A DNA stretch of 64,000 nucleotides, taken from IMG/VR virus record IMGVR_UViG_3300027833_000021, positions 51,065 through 115,064 of that record; one strand, given 5' to 3'. Each line of letters opens with the position of its first letter. The stretch's first letter is position 1. Below the pieces are notes generated by a model. It was not told the origin of the DNA, did not search any database, and saw only the letters and a program-made list of their open reading frames with translations. This DNA comes from a virus. Both the position numbers and the translations under genes were made by a program. Below are positions 8,199-15,824 of the stretch, in pieces.

Positions 8199-9121
8199 TG
8201 AATTTTTCTGAATATACATTAATCAGTCTAGGTGATAGTTTTACATTTGGGCAAGATACTATTCCTGACCCAAAACACCTTCCAGGTGAAGATTCTCCAA
8301 CTTTTGGTAGACGATGGAAGAAAGCATGTAATAAACTTTCTTTTACTAACCGTCTTACTGAAAGAATGGAGTTCAAATATAACGTGAACTTTGGAATAAT
8401 GGGTGGGTGTAATGAAAACTCTCTCACAATATTAGAATCATTTTTACGAAGCAATCCAGGTATGAAGATATTTGTGTTGTTTAATTTTACTAGTTCTGGT
8501 AGAATGATGAATTTCTTTCAACTGCCAGGACAGAAAGTGTATCACAAACGAAATGTAGTACCACATCATGCAGTCGAAGTTGACACATTAATAAATTACG
8601 GTATTAATTCAAAAGATGTTGCTGACTATTATACTTTGTGGAATAATTCCATACAAGAGATATACAATCATATAGGATATAGAAGAAGATTACAGCACAT
8701 TTTATCTTTTTATAAAACCCCATACATATCATTTGATATTGCTAATAATACTGACTATCTAATAAATAGAGATAATCCTTTACGATATATAGGACCAAAA
8801 CATCAACACAGTATTGATGGTCATTTCTTTGATGATATGTATGACGATGATAGGTTTAATTTTCCAGAATTTGATTATGTAAAGTCTTACATTGATAATG
8901 TAATAAATGAAGTTCCGCCACTTACTAATCATATAACAATGCGTGATATGAATGGTAGTCGTAACCTTATAGAATACATGGCTCTTAAAGCAATTTCTGA
9001 GGGTAGAAAAAAGGATTACTATTATGCAAAAAGAATTGCTGATGGTGGACATTGGACAGAAGACGGACATCTCGTAGTAACAGATTTACTACAAAAAAAG
9101 ATATATGAGAGATACAATTAG
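8198..9121 (+). CDS. SGNH/GDSL-like hydrolase
   Basis: A 307 aa protein. Block I is LISLGDSFTFGQ, with the nucleophile Ser in GDS at about residue 13. A GGCNENS segment follows, and near the C-terminus GGHWTEDGH supplies the probable Asp/His of block V. This set fits SGNH esterases/acetylhydrolases that act on glycans or lipids. The substrate is unknown. A second, more diverged member is at 26899. Confidence 0.6.
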   Translation: MNFSEYTLISLGDSFTFGQDTIPDPKHLPGEDSPTFGRRWKKACNKLSFTNRLTERMEFKYNVNFGIMGGCNENSLTILESFLRSNPGMKIFVLFNFTSSGRMMNFFQLPGQKVYHKRNVVPHHAVEVDTLINYGINSKDVADYYTLWNNSIQEIYNHIGYRRRLQHILSFYKTPYISFDIANNTDYLINRDNPLRYIGPKHQHSIDGHFFDDMYDDDRFNFPEFDYVKSYIDNVINEVPPLTNHITMRDMNGSRNLIEYMALKAISEGRKKDYYYAKRIADGGHWTEDGHLVVTDLLQKKIYERYN

Positions 9122-9134
9122 AAAGGAGTAAAAT

Positions 9135-9293
9135 ATGAAATTCTTAACAAGTAGATTAAAAGAAAAAGCCTCACACGGCGGACTAGGTTTGGTCGCAGTG
9201 GGTTTAGTGATTCTTTTTCTAGGTAGTTGGGTAAATATAGCCGCTTATGCCGCTATTGCCTTCGGTGCATATCAAGTACTAACTAAAGGCTAA
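9135..9293 (+). CDS. Small membrane protein, 52 aa
   Basis: It starts 14 nt after the SGNH gene with a strong AAAGGAG site. A short basic N-terminus (KEKASHGG) is followed by about 30 hydrophobic residues forming one long or two short membrane helices, then YQVLTKG. Function unknown. The ribosome site and hydrophobic pattern make it a real gene. Confidence 0.65.
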   Translation: MKFLTSRLKEKASHGGLGLVAVGLVILFLGSWVNIAAYAAIAFGAYQVLTKG

Positions 9294-9307
9294 AACTCTA
9301 AAAATAG

Positions 9308-9355
9308 TTGACAATTACGCCAGTTTGGGTTATAATATATCTAACTGGCGTAATT
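9308..9355 (+). promoter_or_regulatory. sigma70-like promoter inside a 13-bp inverted repeat
   Basis: TTGACA at 9308-9313, a 17 nt spacer and TATAAT at 9331-9336. A perfect 13-bp inverted repeat (9313-9325 with 9343-9355) surrounds the -10, with arm core ATTACGCCAGTT. This arrangement fits a repressor or activator operator overlapping the start site. Confidence 0.75.
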
Positions 9356-9369
9356 TATGGAATAGAGTC

Positions 9370-9522
9370 GTGGCAAAGAAGAAGAGTAAGAAGAAAAAAT
9401 TAAAAATTAATAAAAGAAATCCTGTTGCAAAAGCACTTCGAACTCCTAAATTTAGAAGCCGAGTAGAGATAGATAGAAAAAGAGAGATGAAAAGTACAGG
9501 AAAGTATTTAGATGAGGAATAG
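9370..9522 (+). CDS. Small very basic protein, 50 aa
   Basis: I chose the GTG at 9370 (GTG GCA AAG AAG) because the in-frame ATG at 9325 lies within the promoter. The protein begins [16 protein letters not shown] and stays Lys/Arg-rich, so it may bind nucleic acid or ribosomes. No family recognised. The only gene that clearly follows from the palindromic promoter is this one, with fdxA 5 nt downstream. Confidence 0.6.
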   Translation: MAKKKSKKKKLKINKRNPVAKALRTPKFRSRVEIDRKREMKSTGKYLDEE

Positions 9523-9527
9523 ATGAG

Positions 9528-9872
9528 ATGGCGTATGTAGTAACACAAGATTGTATTAAATGTAAGTACACGGATTGCGTAGAAGTGTGTCCAGTGGATT
9601 GTTTTTACGAGGGCGAAGACTTTCTAGTAATAAACCCAGATGAATGTATTGACTGTGGAGTTTGTGAGCCAGAATGTCCAGCAGATGCTATTATAGCCGA
9701 CAATAATCCATTGTTTACTCAACGTCTTTTGGATATAAACGACAAGATGTCTCAGATATGGCCGGTAATTGTAGAACAGATAGACCCATTGCCAGATGCA
9801 GACAAATATAATCCTAAAAAGGGTTATACAGAAGATAAAACACCATTATTAGATAAGTTTGATAAAGAGTAG
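9528..9872 (+). CDS. fdxA: 7Fe-type ferredoxin (FdxA family)
   Basis: A 114 aa ferredoxin nearly identical in its core to bacterial Fdx[22 protein letters not shown] carries the 3Fe-4S/4Fe-4S ligands and [12 protein letters not shown] the 4Fe-4S ligands. The C-terminal tail about Trp-Pro-Val-Ile is also typical. It carries single low-potential electrons. A ferredoxin-NADP reductase is at 51859. Together they could reduce the radical SAM clusters encoded here, which is an inference. Confidence 0.95.
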   Translation: MAYVVTQDCIKCKYTDCVEVCPVDCFYEGEDFLVINPDECIDCGVCEPECPADAIIADNNPLFTQRLLDINDKMSQIWPVIVEQIDPLPDADKYNPKKGYTEDKTPLLDKFDKE

Positions 9873-9889
9873 AGGAATACAATACATTG

Positions 9890-10393
9890 ATGAAAACATT
9901 TAAGACACGACTTGATGACTTTTTTCATTGGGTTAAGGGAACTGAACTTGTAGAACTAACAGATATTGATGTCAGTGAAGACCCAGTAAGACCAGGTTTA
10001 GATTTAGAGTTTAGAACAAGTTATGGTCGCAAGATATATGGGTTGAAATACGAGAATAATATAGAAGGTATCATTTGTATAGCATATTGTAATGATGTAC
10101 CCGAATCAGAAAGAGAATTAGACTTGATAAGTCAAAATGCACATTACAAAGAAGAATTCAATACAGCAGTAGCATATACGGTCTGGAGTCGCAAGAGAGG
10201 GGCTGGTAAAGAGATTATGACGAAACTAAAGGATTACTTGATTGCTAATACAAATGTCAAAAGAGTAGTCACATTATCACCATTAACCCCTATGGCAACC
10301 CATTTTCACATCAGAAATGGTGCAAAATTGATTAATATTAACGCTACCACACAAAATTTCGAATATAAACTTAAAAAAACGGCAAAAACTTGA
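9890..10393 (+). CDS. GNAT-family acetyltransferase
   Basis: About 167 aa from ATG 9890 (a TTG directly before it is less likely). The acetyl-CoA loop reads RKRGAGKE at about residue 103, within a strand-helix pair, and is followed by VVTLSPLTPMA and a final HFHIRNGAKLI typical of GNAT C-terminal parts. Substrate unknown. The fdxA stop lies 17 nt upstream, so the two are probably co-transcribed. Confidence 0.7.
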   Translation: MKTFKTRLDDFFHWVKGTELVELTDIDVSEDPVRPGLDLEFRTSYGRKIYGLKYENNIEGIICIAYCNDVPESERELDLISQNAHYKEEFNTAVAYTVWSRKRGAGKEIMTKLKDYLIANTNVKRVVTLSPLTPMATHFHIRNGAKLININATTQNFEYKLKKTAKT

Positions 10394-10417
10394 CAAAAGC
10401 GGAGTTTGTGCTATAAT
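10390..10417 (+). promoter_or_regulatory. sigma70-like promoter TTGACA-16-TATAAT
   Basis: It overlaps the stop of the GNAT gene. The -10 is preceded by TTTGTGC (extended -10). It drives the glycine-zipper gene. Confidence 0.7.
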
Positions 10418-10448
10418 AATTAAGAATCAACAACTAAAGGAAGTAAAA

Positions 10449-10967
10449 ATGAAAAATATAGTAACTATAATTGCATTAGCAGTGAGTATGTTTTCAGTTA
10501 GTGCAATGGCTTCGGCTTCAACAGCAACAATTGATGGTACTGTTATATCAAGTACTCCTATCATGCAAGAAGTAATTAGAAATAATCCAACGCAATCTTG
10601 TAACATCATAGAAGTTCCTGTTTACGGCAATACTAAAGGCACTGCCGGTGATGCAATCGCAGGCGCACTTATTGGTGGTATTCTAGGTAATCAAGTTGGT
10701 AAAGGCTCTGGTAAAGATGCCGCTACTATCTTCGGTGCTATTCTTGGTGCGAAAGCAGGTGAGAACAACGGTGGTAAAAAAGTTATCGTTGGCTACAAAC
10801 AAGTAGAACAATGTGAAGTAAGATATGTACAAGTGAGAGAATCAGTGGTATCTGGTTATGAAACATCTGTCGAGTTGTACGGTGAACTTATTCATACTTT
10901 CACTACTAAAAGACAGTACAGCACAGGTTCTATTGTACCAGTCAGAATGACGTTATCATTGAATTAA
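10449..10967 (+). CDS. Glycine-zipper envelope protein (17 kDa antigen / SlyB-like)
   Basis: A 172 aa exported protein. A signal peptide of about 22 residues ends near AMAS. A glycine zipper (GDAIAGALIGGILGNQVG, continuing to FGAILGAKAG) forms a paired hydrophobic helix. A C-terminal beta-rich part carries EQCEVRYVQV. The family sits in the outer membrane or periplasm of proteobacteria. No lipobox Cys is seen at the cleavage site. In a phage it could alter the envelope or block a second infection. It has its own promoter and a downstream terminator. Confidence 0.8.
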   Translation: MKNIVTIIALAVSMFSVSAMASASTATIDGTVISSTPIMQEVIRNNPTQSCNIIEVPVYGNTKGTAGDAIAGALIGGILGNQVGKGSGKDAATIFGAILGAKAGENNGGKKVIVGYKQVEQCEVRYVQVRESVVSGYETSVELYGELIHTFTTKRQYSTGSIVPVRMTLSLN

Positions 10968-11012
10968 GTACACACTTATTATAACTGATGATGTAATTTC
11001 TCTATAATATCT

Positions 11013-11020
11013 CATAAATA
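11013..11020 (+). promoter_or_regulatory. T4-late-like box CATAAATA
   Basis: The box lies 67 nt before the membrane coiled-coil gene. The expected start site falls just ahead of the hairpin at 11035, so that hairpin would form at the very 5' end of the transcript. Confidence 0.45.
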
Positions 11021-11034
11021 CATATGAGAGAAAC

Positions 11035-11060
11035 AAAAGCCTCTTTTTAGAGGCTTTTTT
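11035..11060 (+). terminator. Rho-independent terminator
   Basis: A 10-bp perfect stem (AAAAGCCTCT / AGAGGCTTTT), a 4-nt T loop and a short T run. It probably ends the glycine-zipper transcript. Confidence 0.85.
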
Positions 11061-11086
11061 ATTACATTATAGAGGAGGTATTTATT

Positions 11087-12577
11087 ATGTTATTTCCAAT
11101 AATTACATTTATAACCGCTATCACTATCGCGGCAATTGCCGCATACTTTTCAGTTGCTGGTCTTATGGCTATCTTTACTGCATCGGCAATTTCTGTTGCC
11201 ATTATGGCAGTAGCATTAGAAGTCGGTAAACTAGTTTCAGCATCTTGGGTTTATAGAAACTGGAAAAGGGCACCATTTCTTTTGAAATCATATCTTACTA
11301 TTGCAGTAGTGATATTGATGTTCATCACTTCAATGGGCATTTTCGGTTTCCTATCAAAAGCACATTTAGAACAAGCCGCAGACAGCGAAGAGAACACTGC
11401 TCGTATTGAACGTATCGTACAAGATATGGCTAGATACGAAAATACAAATGATAGACTTGAATTAAAGATTGTAAAATTAGATTCCGAGGGCGAAACAGAT
11501 ACCTCAAAGGTACAAGACCAAATTGATACAGAAGAAAATAGAATGGACAATGTTATGGTCCGTATTCAACCTTCTATTGATGAACAGAATTTAATCATCA
11601 CTACTGAACTATCGAAAGATGATGATAAAATTGCTCCGTATCTAAATCAAATGGATAGCCTAGATAAAGAACTTGATAAACTTGAAGAACAGGCTAAGAA
11701 GTATGAAAATGATATTACTAACGTTGGCAAAGATACAACAAGTTATGATTATGCGATAGCACCATTCCAGGACCAGATTGATAAAATTAAATCTGATACT
11801 GCTACACTTAAAGAAATGTCAAAGTCTGGCACACAAGAAGACCTTAGAAAAGCCCAAAACGCAGTTGGTATTCCTTGGGGTTTCTGGAGAAACTCAGAAG
11901 TTCTTAAAGAATGGAATGAAGCAAACACGTTAAAATTGACTGAACTAGGAATGAAGATTGCAGATGTTCGTAAAGAGTATGAAGAGCAATATAAACAAGA
12001 ACGCATTAGACTAAGTAATCTGGTAGTCAAGTTAAGAGGTGTTGATACTCAATCTGTGAATAAACGTAAGATGGACTTACTAGAAAAGATTGAAGATACA
12101 AGAGGCGTAGAGTCTCCTGTAATATCTTCCGCTAGAGAAGAAATCAAAAGATTGCGTGAGAAAGCAGATAGAGAAGTTGCAGGTTCTTTAATTATCCTTG
12201 ATAGATTACGTAACGAATTATTGAACGTATCACAAGTTGACAATTCAGTAGAAGTTGAGCAGTTGCAGTTGAAAATAAATGCAAATGATGATGCTGTCGA
12301 TGAATTGATTGACCAGAAGTTTGAATTAGAACGTGAGATTAGAGCAATAGAAACTGAAGTAGGACCTATCAAGTATATTGCAGAACTGGTTTATGAAAAT
12401 ACAGATGGCGATACGATTGATGAAGCAGTTAGATGGCTTATCATTATATTCATCTTTGTGTTTGACCCGTTAGCAGTATTACTATTGATTGCGGCAAACT
12501 ATAGTTTTCAAAACAGAAACAGTGGTGGCAGACAGGAAGAAATCTTCGACAAGTTTACTTTCAAAAAAAAAAATTAA
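11087..12577 (+). CDS. Membrane coiled-coil protein; probably extended by frameshift to 12858
   Basis: A 496 aa protein behind a strong GAGGAGG site. Two or three membrane helices lie in the first 90 residues (about 3-45 and 62-85). A long Glu/Lys/Asp-rich coiled coil spans about 95-435, and one more helix lies at about 448-475 (WLIIIFIFVFDPLAVLLLI). The zero frame stops just after a run of 11 A (FKKKN-stop). In the -1 frame an open stretch without a start codon continues for about 95 codons, so the full product is probably near 590 aa. Function unknown; the architecture suggests a membrane tether or phage-host membrane machine. Confidence 0.8.
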   Translation: MLFPIITFITAITIAAIAAYFSVAGLMAIFTASAISVAIMAVALEVGKLVSASWVYRNWKRAPFLLKSYLTIAVVILMFITSMGIFGFLSKAHLEQAADSEENTARIERIVQDMARYENTNDRLELKIVKLDSEGETDTSKVQDQIDTEENRMDNVMVRIQPSIDEQNLIITTELSKDDDKIAPYLNQMDSLDKELDKLEEQAKKYENDITNVGKDTTSYDYAIAPFQDQIDKIKSDTATLKEMSKSGTQEDLRKAQNAVGIPWGFWRNSEVLKEWNEANTLKLTELGMKIADVRKEYEEQYKQERIRLSNLVVKLRGVDTQSVNKRKMDLLEKIEDTRGVESPVISSAREEIKRLREKADREVAGSLIILDRLRNELLNVSQVDNSVEVEQLQLKINANDDAVDELIDQKFELEREIRAIETEVGPIKYIAELVYENTDGDTIDEAVRWLIIIFIFVFDPLAVLLLIAANYSFQNRNSGGRQEEIFDKFTFKKKN

Positions 12578-12858
12578 AGAAACCACTTGACATTTCACCC
12601 AAAATAAGCGATAATATTACTAATGACGAAGTAATAGAAGATACAATCACGTCAGAAGAACCTGAAGAAGAAAGTTTTGGTGTAATCTTAGATGATGCTA
12701 AGATTGATGAGGGAATAGAAAAAGTTGACGAAATCGAAGAAGACTTAACTCCAGAAGAAGTTGAAGAAGTTAAGAAAGAAGTCCAACGTAAGATAAATAC
12801 AGAAGTGTTCAAGCGAGACGGTTGGTTAGATGATGTTGACACTAATACTAAAAAGTAA
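12562..12858 (+). CDS. Start-less acidic C-terminal extension in the -1 frame
   Basis: From the A11 tract this frame reads [12 protein letters not shown] then a highly acidic tail ([24 protein letters not shown]) ending [14 protein letters not shown]. It has no ATG or plausible GTG/TTG near its start, yet its composition looks coding. It is best read as the cytoplasmic tail of the protein at 11087, joined by -1 ribosomal frameshifting, by transcript slippage, or by a missing A in the assembly. Confidence 0.65.
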   Translation, partial: QKKKLKKPLDISPKISDNITNDEVIEDTITSEEPEEESFGVILDDAKIDEGIEKVDEIEEDLTPEEVEEVKKEVQRKINTEVFKRDGWLDDVDTNTKK

Positions 12859-12875
12859 AAAGGCGTAGGTACATA

Positions 12876-14138
12876 TTGGCAGAAAATAAAGAATTTAAAT
12901 GTTCGTTTTGTGGTAAACCAAAGAACGAAATTAAAACATTAATTGCAGGACCTAATCAATACATTTGTAATGAATGTATTGACTTGTGCCATAATATTAT
13001 ACACGAAGTAAAATCAGATGATATAAACAATCCTGATTATAACCCAGTAGCGGTTACTCCTGAAGAAATCAAAGAGTACTTAGATGAACATGTTATCGGT
13101 CAAGATGAAGCAAAAGAAGTCGTTTCAGTTGCAGTGTATAACCACTATAAACGTATCAATTCTACTGACACAGATATAGAATTAGATAAGTCTAACATCC
13201 TAGTCTTTGGTCCAAGTGGTACTGGTAAAACTTTGATAGGTAAAACTATTGCTAAATTCCTTGATGTGCCATTTGCTCAAATTGATGCTACCTCACTTAC
13301 TGAAAGTGGTTACGTTGGTGAAGACGTAGAGAATGTAGTACAGCGTTTGTTAATTGCATCAGATTTTGATATTGAAAAAGCCGAACGTGGCATTGTTTAC
13401 ATTGATGAAATTGATAAGAAAGCCAAGAAAGGTGAAAACTTATCAATCACAAAAGACGTTTCTGGTGAAGGTGTACAACAAGCACTACTTAAAATCGTTG
13501 AAGGAACAGTTGTTCGTGTCCCACCTGGCGGGGGTCGTAAACATCCAAACCAAGAAATGATTGAAGTAGATACTAGAAAAATCTTATTCATTGTCGGTGG
13601 TGCATTTGTAGGTATAGATAAGATTGTAGAAAATAGAGTTAACACAAGTCCTGGGATTGGTTTTGGTGCATCACACAAGGTAGACACATGTAAGTGTGTA
13701 ACTAGCAGAGAAATTAGAACACAAGACCTTCTTAAGTATGGACTAATTCCAGAATTTATGGGTAGATTTCCAATCGTTGTGGGACTTGAAGACCTGACAG
13801 AAGCAGAATTAGTCAGAATTCTAGTTGAGCCAAAGAACAGTATAGTTGCACAGTTTAAGAAACTATTCTCATTAGATAACGTAGAGTTAGAAATGGGTGA
13901 TGATACATTATCAGCCATAGCCAAAATTGCACATGAAGATACTACAGGTGCAAGAGGACTACGAAGTGTTATAGAGAAATCATTACTCAAGGTGCAGTTT
14001 ACTCTTCCAAAATTGGCAAAAGAAGGACTAGAGAAAGTTATTATTACTAAAGAATTTATTAATGCAGATGTAGATACACCAATCTTAGTATATGCAGAAG
14101 ATGAGTCCAAGGAGACTGAACAAGGCATAGATGGGTAA
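12876..14138 (+). CDS. clpX: ATP-dependent unfoldase ClpX
   Basis: A full-length 420 aa ClpX, started here at TTG 12876 because the zinc domain begins directly after it. The N-terminal zinc ligands are C9, C12, C31 and C34. Walker A is GPSGTGKT (about residue 112), the pore loop is [11 protein letters not shown], and Walker B is IVYIDEIDK. The RKH loop is [10 protein letters not shown], the ClpP-docking loop is GIGFGA, and sensor 2 is GARGLRS. An intact docking loop means it could form hybrid ClpXP with host ClpP; no clpP is in the window. It overlaps infC by 8 nt. Confidence 0.96.
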   Translation: MAENKEFKCSFCGKPKNEIKTLIAGPNQYICNECIDLCHNIIHEVKSDDINNPDYNPVAVTPEEIKEYLDEHVIGQDEAKEVVSVAVYNHYKRINSTDTDIELDKSNILVFGPSGTGKTLIGKTIAKFLDVPFAQIDATSLTESGYVGEDVENVVQRLLIASDFDIEKAERGIVYIDEIDKKAKKGENLSITKDVSGEGVQQALLKIVEGTVVRVPPGGGRKHPNQEMIEVDTRKILFIVGGAFVGIDKIVENRVNTSPGIGFGASHKVDTCKCVTSREIRTQDLLKYGLIPEFMGRFPIVVGLEDLTEAELVRILVEPKNSIVAQFKKLFSLDNVELEMGDDTLSAIAKIAHEDTTGARGLRSVIEKSLLKVQFTLPKLAKEGLEKVIITKEFINADVDTPILVYAEDESKETEQGIDG

Positions 14139-14670
14139 TTATTACAAAAAGACTAGTAAAGTTAATATAATTTCTAATAATCAGATAACATTTGATAAAT
14201 TAAGAGTAATAGATAAAGACAGAGAGCCACTAGGAATAATGGACAAGTCAGAAGCAATAGAACTTGCTTTATCTCAAGGATTAGACTTAGTATTGATTGT
14301 AGAAAAAGCAGACCCTCCAGTTGCTAGAATAATCGAATTAAATAAGTATAAATACGAGATACAAAAGAACGAGAAGGAGATGGCTAAAAAAGCCAGAGCC
14401 TCAAGGATAGATACTAAAGAAGTTAAGTTTAAGCCTAATATAGGCGAACATGATTTACTTATAAAACTAAATCATGCACAAGAGTTTTTAGATAATGGAT
14501 GTAAAGTTAAGATTACTATTCAGATGCGAGGTAGAGAAAACTCAAATAGTTCGGAAGTATTTAAACATTTTAAAAATGCAATTGAAACACATCTAGTCAA
14601 TTTTAGATGGGATTCAAACTTAGCATTAAACGGAAATAGAATAATAGGATTACTATATAAAGATGGCTAA
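14131..14670 (+). CDS. infC: Translation initiation factor IF-3
   Basis: A 179 aa two-domain IF-3. The N-domain has [13 protein letters not shown] and [16 protein letters not shown], then a Lys-rich linker helix (about 73-95). The C-domain has [19 protein letters not shown] and QMRGREN. IF-3 binds the 30S subunit, checks the start codon and initiator tRNA, and keeps subunits apart. The gene overlaps clpX and the bS21 gene, so all three are probably translated together. The signature IF-3 residues are kept, so it is probably functional. Confidence 0.93.
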   Translation: MGNYYKKTSKVNIISNNQITFDKLRVIDKDREPLGIMDKSEAIELALSQGLDLVLIVEKADPPVARIIELNKYKYEIQKNEKEMAKKARASRIDTKEVKFKPNIGEHDLLIKLNHAQEFLDNGCKVKITIQMRGRENSNSSEVFKHFKNAIETHLVNFRWDSNLALNGNRIIGLLYKDG

Positions 14671-14926
14671 ATTTACACCAAGAAAGGTAAAAACAGGTAG
14701 AGAAAGACCAATAGGAACTCACGTAGAAGTACAACATGATAACTTTGAAAGAGCATTAAGACTTTGGAAAAGAAAATGTTCAGATGCAGGCACAGTACAA
14801 GAAGTTAGAGAACGACAAGCATTCATTAAGCCTACTGAAAAGAAGAAGAAAATGAAAGCGGCAGCCAAGCAACGAACTAGACGTGAACAAGCAAAGAATA
14901 AATTACATAAGAAAAGATTGTATTAA
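14663..14926 (+). CDS. rpsU: Ribosomal protein bS21
   Basis: An 87 aa basic protein with the bS21 pattern: NFERALRLWKRKCSDAG, VQEVRERQAFIKPTEKKK, a Lys/Arg helix and a C-terminal KKRLY. bS21 sits by the anti-Shine-Dalgarno region of the 30S subunit and affects start-site choice. It overlaps infC by 8 nt and touches the next gene at TAATG. A phage bS21 could swap into host ribosomes, which is known as an idea for other marine phages. Confidence 0.93.
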   Translation: MAKFTPRKVKTGRERPIGTHVEVQHDNFERALRLWKRKCSDAGTVQEVRERQAFIKPTEKKKKMKAAAKQRTRREQAKNKLHKKRLY

Positions 14927-15168
14927 TGTCAATTGAAATACTTGAAACACTAGATGTAAGAACTCTACAGAAAGAGTCCGCTAGAGCATTATTAACCATG
15001 GACGGAACAAGTCATGGTATATCACGTTTCAACAAACAAGCACAACATAACTCTCAGAATTGGTACAAAGCAGTGCTAAAAGAGTATATAGAAGAACATG
15101 GAGGCTTACCTTGTGATGTAGGTCCCGCAAAGGATTTAGTGTTATTTTCCGAGAAAATTGGTTTATAA
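14926..15168 (+). CDS. Hypothetical protein, 80 aa
   Basis: No family recognised. It starts on the last base of the bS21 gene, so it is the last gene of the clpX-infC-rpsU unit. It is soluble and slightly charged, with SHGISRFNKQAQHNSQNWYK in the middle and GGLPCDVGPAKDLV near the end. Confidence 0.6.
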   Translation: MSIEILETLDVRTLQKESARALLTMDGTSHGISRFNKQAQHNSQNWYKAVLKEYIEEHGGLPCDVGPAKDLVLFSEKIGL

Positions 15169-15244
15169 AGACTAAATAAGAGTGTACTGAGCAATAGTGT
15201 TTAGTATATTACCGAGATGCCGATAGGGTCTCAAACAATAATAA

Positions 15245-15272
15245 CTTGCTTAATATAAGGAGAAAAATTATG
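15245..15272 (+). promoter_or_regulatory. ROSE-like RNA thermometer hairpin before hsp20
   Basis: CTTGCT (15245-15250), a 7-nt loop and AGGAG (15258-15262) pair with one G left out. This is the layout of the 3' hairpin of ROSE elements, where UUGCU masks the ribosome site of small heat-shock genes. The ATG is at 15270. A GAGA...TCTC stem lies further upstream in the leader (15212-15233). Confidence 0.45.
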
Positions 15273-15698
15273 ACAAGACACGTAACCACACTAACCCTGC
15301 CTGACTTTCACAGAACAATGCTAGGATTTGACCGACTGGTCGAAGACTTTCAAACGTTCAATGCTGGAGCAAACAATGGGTATCCCCCTTTCAACGTAGA
15401 GACTTCTGGTGATGACAAATATCAAATCACACTAGCACTCGCTGGTTTTGTACGAGACGATTTAAAAATCGATGTACAAGAAGGCATTCTTACTATTACA
15501 GGTGAGAAAGTAGAAGTGGAGTCAGAAGAAGTTCAATATCTACATAAAGGTATCGCTAATAGAAGTTTCACAAGAACTTGGAAATTAGCAGAATACGTTG
15601 AGGTAGTAGAAGCCAAGATGGAAAATGGTATGCTTTACATTTCTTTAGAACGCATTGTTCCAGAAGAAAAGAAACCAAAGTCTATCAAAATTAACTAA
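15270..15698 (+). CDS. Small heat-shock protein Hsp20 (IbpA-like)
   Basis: 142 aa from ATG 15270, chosen over the in-frame ATG 15246 because AAGGAG sits 8 nt before it. The N-terminus GFDRLVEDF and YPPFNVETSGDDKYQITLALAGF are IbpA-like. The alpha-crystallin strands follow (LTITGEK, HKGIANRSFTRTWKLA, MLYISLERI), and KPKSIKIN is the final IxI-type tail. It holds unfolded proteins. Hsp20 genes are common in T4-like marine phages and may help capsid assembly. Confidence 0.93.
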   Translation: MTRHVTTLTLPDFHRTMLGFDRLVEDFQTFNAGANNGYPPFNVETSGDDKYQITLALAGFVRDDLKIDVQEGILTITGEKVEVESEEVQYLHKGIANRSFTRTWKLAEYVEVVEAKMENGMLYISLERIVPEEKKPKSIKIN

Positions 15699-15706
15699 AA
15701 AGTTAC

Positions 15707-15735
15707 TTGACTTTAACTACTAATTTAGTTATAAT
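15707..15735 (+). promoter_or_regulatory. sigma70-like promoter TTGACT-17-TATAAT
   Basis: A strong match, but the expected start site (about 15742) falls on the first base of a terminator hairpin, so any transcript would be very short unless termination is overcome. Confidence 0.6.
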
Positions 15736-15740
15736 TAAGG

Positions 15741-15770
15741 GAGACAGACAGAAATGTTTGTCTCTTTTTT
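15741..15770 (+). terminator. Rho-independent terminator with GAAA tetraloop
   Basis: A 10-bp stem GAGACAGACA / TGTTTGTCTC with one G-T pair, loop GAAA and six T. It ends the hsp20 transcript and lies directly after a promoter. Confidence 0.85.
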
Positions 15771-15792
15771 AATAGCCGACACGTGAAATTTG

Positions 15793-15800
15793 CATAAATA
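15793..15800 (+). promoter_or_regulatory. T4-late-like box CATAAATA
   Basis: It lies 25 nt before clpS with GAGGGAGAG as ribosome site between them, a good spacing for a late promoter. Confidence 0.6.
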
Positions 15801-15824
15801 CATAGTATATGAGGGAGAGTATAA

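Noticed and set aside
9325-9369. ATG 9325 as start of the small basic protein
   Set aside because: It lies between -35 and -10 of a consensus promoter, so it could not be in that transcript; GTG 9370 fits.
13397-14128. A 243-codon open frame antisense to clpX
   Set aside because: It lies wholly opposite a perfect clpX gene, has no ribosome site or promoter, and its translation is Ser/Thr/Pro-rich as expected for a shadow frame.
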